Part shown: positions 48,115-56,812 of the stretch, piece by piece
Numbering within the stretch: position 1 is the stretch's first letter
Layout: every line of letters starts with the position of its first letter
Source: Andalucia godoyi
Lineage: Eukaryota; Discoba; Jakobea; Jakobida; Andaluciidae
Assembly (NCBI GenBank): GCA_009859145.1
Contig: VRVR01000039.1
Location: 193,909-257,908, forward strand
DNA: 64,000 nucleotides
Reading direction: 5' to 3'
Program-made: the position numbers and the translations under genes
Notes under the pieces: generated by a model
What the model was told of the DNA's origin: nothing
What the model saw: the letters and a program-made list of their open reading frames with translations, nothing else
Databases searched by the model: none

Positions 48115-48711
48115 ATGGCTGCGGATTCGATTGATTGGAATAATTTGTTGCATGCGGAGGCGGTACTTGAAGAGCTAAAGAGTGAAAAGACGGCGATTGA
48201 GGAGTTTCTTTGCGGGTTGGAAAAGGACATTGAACAGACTGCGTTGATGCAGCTGCGCTATGGATCTGCGGTTGTTGGTCCTGTGAAGCTGGAGATGCAT
48301 GCGATCAAGGCAAAGAAGCAGGACGAGCTGAAGACTGTGGGCAGCAGAATAGAACTGCTGGACGATGCGATTCGCAAAAACACGGTGCGTGTCCGTGCAC
48401 ACTTTGTCCAAGCAGGAACAGGAGCAGGAGCAGGAGCAGGTGCAGGAGCAGGTGGAGACAGTAGCAGTAACGGTAGCGCTAGTTGGACTAATAGTGTCCC
48501 GCTTACTGCTGCGCTCTCTGGATCACCTACAAAACCGCCTGTCGTTGGAAGCCTTTTAGAAAAGTCACACAAGGAAGCAATCATCCGAATTCGTGCACAA
48601 AAACACCAGCGAGCGCACCAAGGCGATGGTCCAGTCGTCATCGTTTCGCAGTCTCCCATTCTTCGGCATTCTCAACACCGGTTCGACAAACCCAATGTCA
48701 TTCCATATTGA
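48115..48711 (+). CDS. Unknown small coiled-coil protein, 198 aa
   Basis: 198 residues from ATG 48115, which directly follows a GA run at 48097-48110. Residues about 5-95 form charged amphipathic helices (LLHAEAVLEELKSEKTAIEE; QDELKTVGSRIELLDDAIRK), probably coiled coil. A Gly-Ala repeat (GCAGGA units at 48416-48453) separates them from a Ser/Pro-rich, Arg/His-containing C-terminus with EAIIRIRAQKHQRAHQ and a terminal NVIPY. No family recognised. It is divergent from the RCC1-SAM gene 390 bp away. Confidence 0.6.
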   Translation: MAADSIDWNNLLHAEAVLEELKSEKTAIEEFLCGLEKDIEQTALMQLRYGSAVVGPVKLEMHAIKAKKQDELKTVGSRIELLDDAIRKNTVRVRAHFVQAGTGAGAGAGAGAGGDSSSNGSASWTNSVPLTAALSGSPTKPPVVGSLLEKSHKEAIIRIRAQKHQRAHQGDGPVVIVSQSPILRHSQHRFDKPNVIPY

Positions 48712-48818
48712 TTCTTCTGGTGGACATGGCGACGTTGTGTACATATTTGTGTGTTTAATAAATGGTTGAGAGAGAGAGAGAGAGAGATGTCATGTTTTAT
48801 AGCTGGCAGCTGGTTGGT

Positions 48819-50660
48819 TTACTTCCGGGCGCGCTTGCGAGGAACAGGTTCTTCCTCTGCCTGTCGCAGGATTTCTTCATCTCCCGAATTGTCATCGACG
48901 ACCTCTTCGTCTGTGTCTGCATTCGACCCTTCAAAGTCGTCGTCGTCGTCGTCGTCCTCCTCCTCGTCTTCCGCAGGACGCAGAGTCTTGACAGGCTTCT
49001 TGGACTTGCTCGACGACGATTCGGGCTCTGGTCTCTTCCGACTGAACTCCTCTTTCGCGCTCTTGCTGCCGCTGACCATCTTCGCCGGTGCCTTTGTCTT
49101 TTCCTCTCTTGGTTTAGACGTAGGCTTCTTCTTTGGCGCCTTCTCCTCCTCTGCGTCTGCGTCTTCGTCGTCGGGCTGCTCTGCCTCGCCCTTGTCGCTA
49201 TCCTCATCAGCGGATCCAGCAAAGTCCTCGTCGTCCTCTTCGTCGTCGTCGTCCTCCTCTTCCCCAAGATCAAAGTCCTCCACAGCCGCTTCATCGCCAG
49301 CCTGCGCAACAGCGTCCTCGACTTCCACCTGCTTCTCGCGGAAAAACTTGACAAGCGCGTCCTTCAGCTCCGGACTGATTTGCGAAAACTGCAAGGATGC
49401 TCTCTTGTCCAGGATAAACGTAATGTCAAATGACGACCGACCCACGCGCTGGATTTTGATGAGAGAGATTTCCTTGTGGTATGCAAACTGAGGCTTCGGA
49501 ACAAACAAGATTGAGCGATCAAGGGGAAACAAGAATCCTCTGTCATGCTTGTGCGCGCACGCAACACAGGTTGTCTTTGCATAGTCCTGGAACGAACCGG
49601 AACCAATGACCTTGTGTTTCGACAACCCTTTAATGACAGACACGAAAACCTCCCATAGTGCACCGACCATGTTCTCCTGCAGTCTCGAATCCGGATACTC
49701 GCGCTTGATCTCATCCTCCGTGATGTTCAGCGGAAACGGACTTGTCTCGTTGAACATGTCGTCGCGATCAAACTCCGCCACCAAAATGTTGTATGCAGAC
49801 TTTCCTTGGCGCAGAGGAGGCTGGATGACCATGACAAAGTACATTGCCTTTGCATCCTCCTCATCAGGGCCGATGCAGAACATCTTTTGAATCATCTCAA
49901 AGTCCACGCGATGCGAATGGGACTTTCCAATGAGACGCATGAAACCCTTTCCGAAATCGATCTTGAAGTTGGAGCGCGGATGGTGGAACTTGACATCGTC
50001 AAACGAGCAGATGATGTCCTTGTTGTCCACAATCTCAGCTCGATCCACAACAACGCGCTGGAACTCATCCGGTCCTTCTGCGGGATCCTCGCCGTCCTTC
50101 AGCGAGACCTTGGCAGCAAGCGGAATATTGAATCGAATCTCGCTCAGCACGTGATCCGACGCATTAAACGCCTCTTTCGACAAGCCGTTCTTGGAGCCAG
50201 GCTTGTTGAATTCAAGCGAAACCTCCGACTTCCCCTGAACAATCGCGCCTGAGATCTCGCCCAGCGGAACAGAGAGCAACAGTTTCTCGTCAGACCCCGT
50301 TACCACAATCTCGGTGCCCGGAATCGAGACAGTTCCCCAGTTGCGGCCCGTCACAGACAGTTCCACGTTTTCGACTTGCACATTGAACTTTTCCCGGATC
50401 CAGCTCGAGATGTTCTCACGGTCCTTTTCCAGCAGACCTTGGAACCGAACGATTCCTCCAGCCTTGATGCGGCATCCAATCTCGTAGAGAAGAGACGAGC
50501 GCGACCACGTCACAGACCGCAGATCCTGCTTGAACACCGCCACCTGGTTGTCCTTCTTCTTGGAGTCCCACTGAATCCGGTCGTCAAACAGCGACAACAG
50601 TCCTTCAGGCATCCTTCCGCCAGCACTCAACAGAGTCGCGCGATACTGCAAATTCGCCAT
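48819..50660 (-). CDS. SSRP1: FACT complex subunit SSRP1/Pob3
   Basis: 613 residues. SSRP1 pairs with SPT16 in FACT, which destabilises and rebuilds nucleosomes in transcription and replication. The domain order is clear. The Pob3-N PH domain has GLLSLFDDRIQWDSKKKDNQ. The SSrecog/middle region has EISGAIVQGKSEVSLEFN, LPLNITEDEIKREYPDS-type spacing (FPLNITEDEIKREYPDSRLQ) and AKTTCVACAHKHDRGFLFPL. The Rtt106-like PH domain has EISLIKIQRVGRSSFDITFI. An acidic stretch (about 460-520) and a Lys/Ser/acidic tail follow. No HMG-box is present, so it resembles the fungal Pob3 layout rather than animal or plant SSRP1. An HMG-box protein such as Nhp6 would then have to act separately (inference). Confidence 0.93.
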   Translation of the reverse strand: MANLQYRATLLSAGGRMPEGLLSLFDDRIQWDSKKKDNQVAVFKQDLRSVTWSRSSLLYEIGCRIKAGGIVRFQGLLEKDRENISSWIREKFNVQVENVELSVTGRNWGTVSIPGTEIVVTGSDEKLLLSVPLGEISGAIVQGKSEVSLEFNKPGSKNGLSKEAFNASDHVLSEIRFNIPLAAKVSLKDGEDPAEGPDEFQRVVVDRAEIVDNKDIICSFDDVKFHHPRSNFKIDFGKGFMRLIGKSHSHRVDFEMIQKMFCIGPDEEDAKAMYFVMVIQPPLRQGKSAYNILVAEFDRDDMFNETSPFPLNITEDEIKREYPDSRLQENMVGALWEVFVSVIKGLSKHKVIGSGSFQDYAKTTCVACAHKHDRGFLFPLDRSILFVPKPQFAYHKEISLIKIQRVGRSSFDITFILDKRASLQFSQISPELKDALVKFFREKQVEVEDAVAQAGDEAAVEDFDLGEEEDDDDEEDDEDFAGSADEDSDKGEAEQPDDEDADAEEEKAPKKKPTSKPREEKTKAPAKMVSGSKSAKEEFSRKRPEPESSSSKSKKPVKTLRPAEDEEEDDDDDDDFEGSNADTDEEVVDDNSGDEEILRQAEEEPVPRKRARK

Positions 50661-51047
50661 TCTTTATTTTTCTTCTTCTTCTTCTCCCACTCCTCCCTCT
50701 TGTCGCTCAGCCCAGTCGCTGTCAATCCAAAAAATGTCAATCACGGCAAACAAAGTGGAGATAGATGAGAAAAAAATTAAACTAGATTTAAATAAAATAA
50801 AAAAAACGTGAAGAAAACGAAAAAGTAAAATAACAATAATAAATGAGAGACGAAAAGCAGCAGAAAGAGTAAGGCTCAAATCTGTCTTTTCGTGAAATGA
50901 ATTGGCGCCAAAGAGCGGGTGAAGGGCTCAGTGTTGCACTACGAGCGGCGGTTTTCTCTTCGAGTCTAGTATTGCGCTCATTTTATCGACATCCACCGTG
51001 GTCGGCGTCTACCGGGGGGGACATGCATGCATGAAACAAGCAGGGGG
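50661..51047. other. Spacer without a recognised gene
   Basis: 387 bp between the start of SSRP1 and the stop of UBA5, both on the minus strand, presumably with the SSRP1 promoter and the UBA5 3' end. It is A/T-rich at 50765-50840. No ORF or RNA gene stands out. Confidence 0.5.
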
Positions 51048-52322
51048 CTATGCAGAAGAGAGGCTTTCCATCTGCGCACGCAAGTCGTCCAAAGACAGGT
51101 CTTCCGAGATTTGGACGGTGGACGAAACATCAGCCAAAGACTCGGCAGCAGACGTGTCAACAACCTCCAACCCCCAGTCGTTGTCGTCGTGCACGACACC
51201 TTCCTGCTTCCTACTTCGGTTTCTCTCTTCTTCTTCTTGCTGCTGTTCGTCATCTGCAAGACCCTGTGCCCTGCGAACCCGTACCTTCTCAAGGTACTCT
51301 TCCTGACGTTTCCTGCACCACCCAAACACACATGTCGGGTTCGGCTTGAGCGAAAACCGCGGGAAGAAATCGGTCATTGCCGAGTATCCAAGATAGTCAG
51401 ACACTTGTCCAAAGTGAAGCATGTACTTGAGAGCGTTTTGCACAAGAAGGCCAGCCACCGTTCCCATGGTCGTCGGCAGCGAGGCTGCGCACACACCATC
51501 TCGCTTGAGCTCCTTGCGCTCGTCTCCCTCTGCAGCAACAATCAGCGGCGGCGCACACTCGAAGCACGCAAGCTTCCCAGGAATCATAAGCTGGATATGG
51601 CCCGAAACTGCATCTTCGGACACCCCGCTTTCCATCCACACTTGCTGCAACTCGCCGCACACTCGGTTAATGGTTACGCGTGCTTCATAGTTGTCTACAC
51701 ATGCAAGAACGAGCGTCACCGCCGTTGGGCTTGCAGCTCCGCACTCAGAGTTTTCCTCCTTTTTCCCTTGCTCCTGCTGCTGCTTGGGAATGCCGCCAGT
51801 CTTGATTGCATGCAGGAAGAGGTCGTAGTTCGAGACGGTTGCAATGTTGCAGTGGAAAGGCTCGATCTGCACATCGGGGTTAATGGCTGCCAAGGTAACG
51901 GCTGCAGCATCGACCTTGGACATTCCCTGGTGCTCTGGTCTGAAAAATAGCCTGTTCATATTTGCGATTTCCACAGTGTCGTAGTCGAACAGAAGAAGCT
52001 TCCCCACACCGCATCGCGTCAGCATCTCGGCAGCAACAGACCCAACTCCACCGACACCAACAATCGCAACCGAACATTCGCGAATGTGCTCATAATCTTC
52101 CACAACACCCATGCGTTTCAACGCAAGCAATCTCGAATACGGATTATCGCTGCGGACTTCAGAGCTCCACTTTTCAATCCGACCGCGCACATACTTGCAT
52201 CCTTCCTCCTCCTTTTCTCCTTCATTCCTGTTCCGCCGATCTCTCGCATCCACCATCTTTTCCAGCTCGGAAATGCGCTGCTTCAGCCGTCGAAGTTCCG
52301 CAAGATGCTCTTCTTCTTCCAT
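51048..52322 (-). CDS. UBA5: UFM1-activating enzyme UBA5
   Basis: 424 residues from ATG 52322 ([20 protein letters not shown]). An upstream in-frame GTG was not used. UBA5 is the E1 that adenylates UFM1 and passes it to UFC1. A coiled-coil leader precedes the ThiF-type domain: nucleotide loop [35 protein letters not shown], and the catalytic cysteine in [17 protein letters not shown] (near residue 275). Zinc ligands are CFEC and CVFGWC. The C-terminal [11 protein letters not shown] (near residue 376) matches the UFM1/LC3-interacting motif of animal UBA5 (WGIELV). The end ([11 protein letters not shown]) fits the UFC1-binding helix. It implies a working ufmylation pathway. Frame intact. Confidence 0.95.
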   Translation of the reverse strand: MEEEEHLAELRRLKQRISELEKMVDARDRRNRNEGEKEEEGCKYVRGRIEKWSSEVRSDNPYSRLLALKRMGVVEDYEHIRECSVAIVGVGGVGSVAAEMLTRCGVGKLLLFDYDTVEIANMNRLFFRPEHQGMSKVDAAAVTLAAINPDVQIEPFHCNIATVSNYDLFLHAIKTGGIPKQQQEQGKKEENSECGAASPTAVTLVLACVDNYEARVTINRVCGELQQVWMESGVSEDAVSGHIQLMIPGKLACFECAPPLIVAAEGDERKELKRDGVCAASLPTTMGTVAGLLVQNALKYMLHFGQVSDYLGYSAMTDFFPRFSLKPNPTCVFGWCRKRQEEYLEKVRVRRAQGLADDEQQQEEEERNRSRKQEGVVHDDNDWGLEVVDTSAAESLADVSSTVQISEDLSLDDLRAQMESLSSA

Positions 52323-52739
52323 GTTTGCAGTTGCCGCGCTCTCCACTCCCTCTAGCCCTTCCTTTCTTCCTTTTTGGTTTTGTCCCTCCGTCCCTCAAAA
52401 CTCACCAGCAAGAACGTGCAAAGAGAAACTCCAAGTCTCAAAAAAAGAAAAAAGAAAAAAGAAAGAAAGAAAAAAGGCAAGCTCAAAGGTGACAACAAGC
52501 AACACATGCATGAACGTACGTACAAACAACAAGCAAACGAAGCGAGAATCCGGACTGCTCGCTTAGCAACCTTTGGTTCGAGGCTGTTTAGGTTGAATAG
52601 CCGGTTTCACGTTTCCTTTTCTTTTTCCCACGCGATGCCAATGTACATGACCCCCTGCCACGCTAGGCAAGACGCATGGCATTTCCGCCGCAATCTAGCG
52701 ACGGAGATGCATAGCAAGCTTGCAAAATGGCTGTGTGAG
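52323..52739. other. Spacer, possible start of element copy B
   Basis: It contains an A/G-rich AAAGAAAGAAA run (52440-52480) near the UBA5 start, followed by sequence of normal composition. The 52640-52740 part may belong to the degenerate element copy B, but no protein similarity could be read there. Confidence 0.4.
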
Positions 52740-53028
52740 GGCGTATGACTGCATTCTACTTTCGAAATTCGCCCCCGTCTCGTATGGTGCGGAGGGAGCC
52801 GGCAGCAGGGAAGAAACGCCGCATTGGAAGGTGTTTGCATGTCCACAGTGTGCATGCCGGATTGATCGCAATTAGAATGATGCGCGCAACGTTTATCTTT
52901 AGAAAACACCTGCAAGACGCCTTGGGGGCCTACCTCCCTTCCCGTCCATGGCGACATGACCCGGGTTGCATCATTTGATTACGGCATGACTAGCGATGGT
53001 CATGCATACTCGGTGTACAATGTTAGCG
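52740..53028 (+). mobile_element. Degenerate TnpB/Fanzor-like element end, copy B
   Basis: On the plus strand the frame at 52746 gives DCILLSKFAP. After a shift in a C-run it continues PSRMVRRE, together resembling the VLLPxFxxSRMVRR motif upstream of the zinc ribbon. From 52831 the frame VFACPQCACRIDRN gives the zinc ribbon and the start of the last RuvC motif. It is then broken by TAG where copy C reads GATTGG (W), apparently through two G-to-A changes. The region between the two motifs is shortened by deletion. A TGA at 52976-52978 stands at the position where copy D also ends its frame. The conserved hairpin block follows directly. Confidence 0.6.
52963..53028 (+). ncRNA. Conserved 3' hairpin block, copy B (candidate omegaRNA/fRNA)
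   Basis: A 9-bp stem at 52984-53005 has arms GCATGACTA and TGGTCATGC, with one U-G pair, around the GNRA-type tetraloop GCGA. It begins with GGGTTGCATC and ends GGTGTACAATGTTAGCG. The stem sequence differs from copies A and D at many positions but pairing is preserved. Transcription is not shown. Confidence 0.5.
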
Positions 53029-53610
53029 AACCAATGCATGCATCCAAGATGTGAAGAAGATGAGCTGCTGCAATCGATTCAGCATTCAAAAATGAACGTT
53101 GGAGGAAACAGAATGTAGTCGGCGAACGACGACGCGCCTGACGACGCTTTTGCATCTGATCCTTGTTGTTCTCTGACCTGAAAGCGCATTCCGACGAGAG
53201 GGGATTAACGGGTTTCTTGGTTCTCGGTATCTTCGGGCATGGTCGGTTTGAATTTGCTAGGAAGAACCCTCTTTGGAGCCATGGGATGTTTTGTCTCTGA
53301 CGAGGAGGTGCTGCTTGACGGTTCGATGATAGAAAACACAAACAACAGAAAATAATGGAAAGAGAAAAACGCGAAGAATGAAAAAAATGCTAGACTGATC
53401 AACAAAACGGTCAACCGCTGAACAATAACACGTCATTCTCATGCATACGCATTTTCGACACTCTTTAACGCAACATCCGTAGCCACCTATCATTCATTCA
53501 GCGCACTGCCAAGAGGCGAACTTCCAAGACACGATCTCGTATCTCCAGGTGCATCAATCGCGCTACAACTGAGGACACGAAAGCGCCTGCTGCTAGGGCC
53601 GTCAGAATCA
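53029..53610. other. Spacer between element copies B and D
   Basis: On the minus strand a 25-codon ORF (ATG 53282, MAPKRVLPSKFKPTMPEDTE) has coding-like composition and is followed by a possible GT...CAG intron. It could be a fragment of a gene, but nothing links it to a family. The remainder has no recognised feature. Confidence 0.3.
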
Positions 53611-53810
53611 AAATGCACCCTTCTCAGGAACCACGTGTCACGCTGAGAAAGTGGCTCACAGATTGATCGAGATTGGGAACGGAGCGCGGAACATCTATCT
53701 GAAGAGCGCCGTGAGGTGTGTTGGGGCCCTATCCCTTCCCGGCGACAGGATGCAAGATTGAATATGCATGTCTATTCGTAGACATGCATGTTCAGTGCAT
53801 AATGTAGGCG
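53611..53810 (+). mobile_element. Degenerate TnpB/Fanzor-like element end, copy D
   Basis: The plus strand contains IDRDW in one frame (53665-53679), followed one base out of frame by NGARNIYLKSA, so an extra G at about 53677 has split the RuvC motif DRDWNGARNIYLK. The zinc ribbon just upstream is largely lost and carries a TGA (53644-53646). The tail frame continues CVGALSLPGDRMQD to a TGA at 53758-53760, directly before the hairpin block. The 3' block is almost identical to copy A, which lies 28 kb away in inverted orientation. Confidence 0.6.
53748..53810 (+). ncRNA. Conserved 3' hairpin block, copy D (candidate omegaRNA/fRNA)
   Basis: A 15-bp stem (53760-53793) has arms GAATATGCATGTCTA and TAGACATGCATGTTC, with one G-U pair, closed by the very stable tetraloop TTCG. 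The block ends GTGCATAATGTAGGCG. It differs from copy A at two positions in 63, one of them a pairing-neutral C/U change in the stem. Confidence 0.5.
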
Positions 53811-54095
53811 TACAACAGGGAAGACTTTCACGACATTTTACTAAAGAACCTTTTTTTTGTTTTTTCTCCTTATTATGCTGAATTTTTTCACATCGATTTT
53901 TTTTTCCTGCACATTTCATTCCAAATGGTCTCTCTTCATACAAGATAAGCTTCCAGCCAGCCCCGGCAAGTGACAGCACCCCACGCACAAAAAAACATAA
54001 TAAACAGTATAAAGTAAAATAAAAAGAAGAAAGAAGAAAGAAGAGAAAAAGACAAGCCAAACTGGTGCGAGAGATCGAGGGGTTCACTTTGGAAT

Positions 54096-54125
54096 ACTTA
54101 CAGGTACTTACCGTTCCTTACTTAC
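54096..54125 (-). promoter_or_regulatory. Three clustered consensus 5' splice-site motifs (GTAAGT) after a stop codon
   Basis: Read on the minus strand, GTAAGT occurs three times (54125-54120, 54111-54106, 54101-54096), 11 to 40 nt past the PLAC8 stop codon at 54138-54136. Single matches to the full consensus are uncommon in this intron-poor window. They may be donors of a 3'UTR or alternative last intron, or U1-binding sites. Confidence 0.35.
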
Positions 54126-54135
54126 GGGAGCTTGG

Positions 54136-54579
54136 TTAGAAGCCGCGTCCGTAGACTGGAGCAGGTGCGCCCTGCTGGGGGTGCTGCTGCTGGTGATAAT
54201 GAGGCTGCTGTGCGACTTGACCGACGGCTCTGTTGACCTTTCTTGTCGTGACTTCTCTGCGCATTTGGCAAGTAGTGCAGAAGAAGCAGCAGATGGCAGC
54301 GCAAAAGTCTCCGCAGCCCGATCCTTCGATTCCAAACGCATTGCGGACCGCGGTTCTTGCGGCGCACGTTGCACAGCATGGACAGATCAGATCAAAGAGA
54401 CAACACAGACAGCACGATTGGTCGTCCACGTCGCGCCGAATCGTCCCGAGCTGGATGCAAGGGCAGCAAAGCCCCATGATGCACGACCCAAAGTCCTCAA
54501 AGCACGAACATGTGCCTGAATCCCAGCCGCCAAGCGCTGACTTTCCAACAGTGTTTGCAGGTGCAGGTTGACCGTACAT
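54136..54579 (-). CDS. PLAC8-family Cys-rich protein, third and more divergent copy
   Basis: 147 residues (MYGQPAPANTVGKSALGGWD). The PLAC8 domain is clear: SGTCSCFEDFGSCIMGLCCP, CIQLGTIRRDVDDQSCCLCC and a terminal CFFCTTCQMRREVTTRK. The Pro/Gln-rich segment is at the C-terminus (QQPHYHQQQHPQQGAPAP) rather than the N-terminus. The spacing of cysteines is closer to animal PLAC8/plant PCR proteins than to the pair at 22.6-23.9 kb, so it is an older paralogue. Hydrophobic stretches suggest membrane association. It sits between element copies D and C. Confidence 0.85.
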   Translation of the reverse strand: MYGQPAPANTVGKSALGGWDSGTCSCFEDFGSCIMGLCCPCIQLGTIRRDVDDQSCCLCCLFDLICPCCATCAARTAVRNAFGIEGSGCGDFCAAICCFFCTTCQMRREVTTRKVNRAVGQVAQQPHYHQQQHPQQGAPAPVYGRGF

Positions 54580-55003
54580 TTTCCTCCTTCTTCTTCTTTG
54601 CCCCCCTTTAAAAACAAAAACAAAAACAAACTACAAGTCCGTTAGAAAACCAAAGAAAGAAAAAAAAAGAAATTACAGAGAAAAAGAAAAAGAAAAAGAA
54701 AAAGAAAAAAGAAAAGAAAAAAAAACCGAAATGACAATAACGAGGCAAAAGAGAGAGTAAAAGCGAAGGAGAAGAACGCAAAAGGCGTGTGGGAAGATGA
54801 AAGAGAACAGCTGAACGAGATTACAAATCGATTAGGATTTTAGGATTCAGACCGGGCAGAAGAGGCAAAGGTGGATCAACGTCGAATAGCCGAATCCCTC
54901 TTTTTCTTTTGGGTGGAAAAGGGGATTGGATTGTAGATTGTGGTTGCTGCGGTTTTGCCGCAATCAATTGATACTAGAGACAGGGAAATATTTTACTTTT
55001 GAG
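54580..55003. other. A-rich spacer
   Basis: It contains repeated AAAAAG/GAAAAA units (54680-54722), likely in the promoter or 5' flank of the PLAC8 gene, and no gene. The stretch near 54960 is AT-rich and borders element copy C. Confidence 0.5.
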
Positions 55004-55067
55004 CGCCTACAGTGTACACTATCCACGGCTAATCATCGCTGATCACCCATAATCCATGTTGCAACCC
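55004..55067 (-). ncRNA. Conserved 3' hairpin block, copy C (candidate omegaRNA/fRNA)
   Basis: On the minus strand the stem at 55048-55027 has arms GGGTGATCA and TGATTAGCC, with one mismatch and one G-U pair, around the tetraloop GCGA. The block begins GGGTTGCAAC and ends GTGTACACTGTAGGCG. It is the most diverged copy but keeps loop class, length and flanks. Confidence 0.5.
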
Positions 55068-55534
55068 AACAACATGCATAGCATGATTGGGAAGGGGGGC
55101 AGGCCCCAACACGCCCCCTCGGCATGAGAGACGCTCTTAAGAGAGATGTTGCGCGCGCCGTTCCAATCGCGGTCGAGCGTGCATTTGCACGATGGCCAAC
55201 AAAACACACCTTGTTTCCACACACAACTTGCGATGCATGAGCAATTAAAATAAAGAAATGAAATGAGCGTCGCCGTGCGAGAATGCAACGCGGGGGCGTG
55301 TGTTATAGGGATTTCATGATCAAAAATGGGGAGAAACGAATCGGGCATCGTGTGACGGAGTTGCTTAAGATACCGTAACAAACGCATGCGCATGGCGCGT
55401 GGCAGTGTTTTTTTGTTTGCGTGCGCTTTAGATTGCTTCATCATATCGCAATAAGTGGCAGCGGCCTGTGTCTTCCGCAATCTGCAAAGAAATGGTACTG
55501 TTGCTGGTGGTGGTGTTGTTGTTGAAAAGAACAA
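55004..55534 (-). mobile_element. TnpB/Fanzor-like element end, copy C, with an uninterrupted 163-codon C-terminal frame
   Basis: The minus-strand frame 55534-55043 is open for 163 codons. It includes DSFLPIF and RTATLISFLYF, resembling the VLLPxF and helix regions of Fanzor/TnpB nucleases. The zinc ribbon follows as VFCWPSCKCTL, with C-x3-C where C-x2-C is usual, and then the intact last RuvC motif DRDWNGARNISLKS. The second half of the first Cys pair is unclear. The full nuclease (usually 400 or more residues, with two further RuvC motifs upstream) is missing, so this is a 3' remnant. The stop TGA lies inside the 5' arm of the hairpin, so coding end and RNA structure overlap. Confidence 0.68.
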
Positions 55535-56055
55535 AAAAGGGGGAGAAGAGAATCAAAAAACTTATATGTTGTACACAAATGATGACGAGCCGAAACAGCG
55601 CAGGATTTCGCAACTGTTAGGAGGGGTGGTTCAACTGGATAACAGGTAAATACTGCGTGTACACCAGGAATCATCGTCGTCGTCTAGGTTTAACGGGAAA
55701 TAGATGATACTCGTGTCGCTTCGATCGGAAGCAAAACAAGGGAGTGACTGACAACAGACTGATTTTGCATCCTCAACATGATGATGATGATGATGATGAT
55801 TGTCATCGTTGTTGTTGCGAATGCTGTCAGGCACAAAAGAAAGGAGAGGATCCCTGTGTGTGGAAATGCCATTCCAGAACAAATCTCGCAATCTGCTTCT
55901 TCTCATCAACAGCAGGAGAGTGCCAAAGAGATAGGGACAGCCAATCCACCGCTGCAGCTGAATGTGCAATAACGATAGGCATTGGGAACGTGGAGGGAAA
56001 GCGAGAGACACGGCACACGGATTCGCGGGCGTGCCTTCAACGCGCGGATCAAAAG
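55535..56055. other. Spacer without a recognised gene
   Basis: It contains a GAT-unit run at 55780-55800 and AT-rich sequence near 55560. Minus-strand sequence upstream of copy C here shows no further recognisable nuclease motifs, so the element is truncated or too decayed to read. Confidence 0.4.
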
Positions 56056-56367
56056 CTAGCTCGAATGCGAGGCCGACAACGACGAGGAAGAGGACGACGC
56101 CGAGGACGAAGAAGAAGAAGAAGAGGCGGAATAAGAAGGATGATACTTCTGATTATCGAAAATGTCGCATTTCACCTGGTCAAACAATGGATTCGTGTGC
56201 ATAATCCAGTCAAAGAACGACTGGTCTTTCTCGGGCATTGTGACGATTGCATTCTGCCAGTAATCATGCAGTTCCTTCAGCCAATCCGGCTCCCCTTCTT
56301 CTATTTTCCCGTCTGCCGAAGACATACTACCATTCGTATCCATTTCCATTTCCATTTCCATTTCCAT
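56056..56367 (-). CDS. Small hypothetical acidic protein, about 103 aa
   Basis: From ATG 56367 the frame gives a Met-Glu repeat (from CCATTT units), then a normal-looking segment with EEGEPDWLKELHDYWQNAIV and QSFFDWIMHTNPLFDQVKCD, and a poly-Ser tail made from TCC/TCG/TCT codons. The frame is open a little further upstream only from a GTG. The aromatic-rich middle looks like real coding sequence with short helical motifs, but there is no family match. It may be an exon of a larger gene. Confidence 0.42.
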   Translation of the reverse strand: MEMEMEMEMDTNGSMSSADGKIEEGEPDWLKELHDYWQNAIVTMPEKDQSFFDWIMHTNPLFDQVKCDIFDNQKYHPSYSASSSSSSSSASSSSSSLSASHSS

Positions 56368-56812
56368 TTCGTCGTTCACCACCACCACCACCACCACCGC
56401 CACTTCCTCCGCCACTACTTCTTTGTCTTATTCTTTAGCAATCCGGCAAACCGACAATGACACACACACACACGCAAACACACAAAACAAGAAGAAAACT
56501 CGCAGCGACTCAGTTCACGAATACCGAGAGTCGAGCAACTGTTTCGATGGAGTTTCTTTTTCTTTGTTTTTTTGGTTTCTTTGTTTTGGAAACCAGATGG
56601 CCGATAAGCGCTGCACCAACCATACGAAAGAGGAGGATAGAAGAAAGAGAAAAATGAAACAAACAAGAAAAAAGGCGTTGGAGCATTTTCCATTTCTTTT
56701 TTTTACAGTCGGAAAGGTTTTTTTACACTTCTTTTTCGGTCATTTCTGTTCTTCTTCTTCTTCTTTTACTGGGGGAAAAAAGCAGCCACGGGAATGTATG
56801 ATGTCGCTGTTT

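Noticed and set aside
53748-53810. Hairpin block considered as the terminal inverted repeat of a MITE or cut-and-paste transposon
   Set aside because: No inverted partner of the CGCCTACATT end was found on the other side of any copy, and the stem-loop is internal with RNA-type tetraloops. Not fully excluded.
55744-56460. Plus-strand ORF of 238 codons with Arg- and His-rich runs
   Set aside because: Antisense to the Ser/Met-Glu repeats of the minus-strand small protein; the runs are repeat artefacts.
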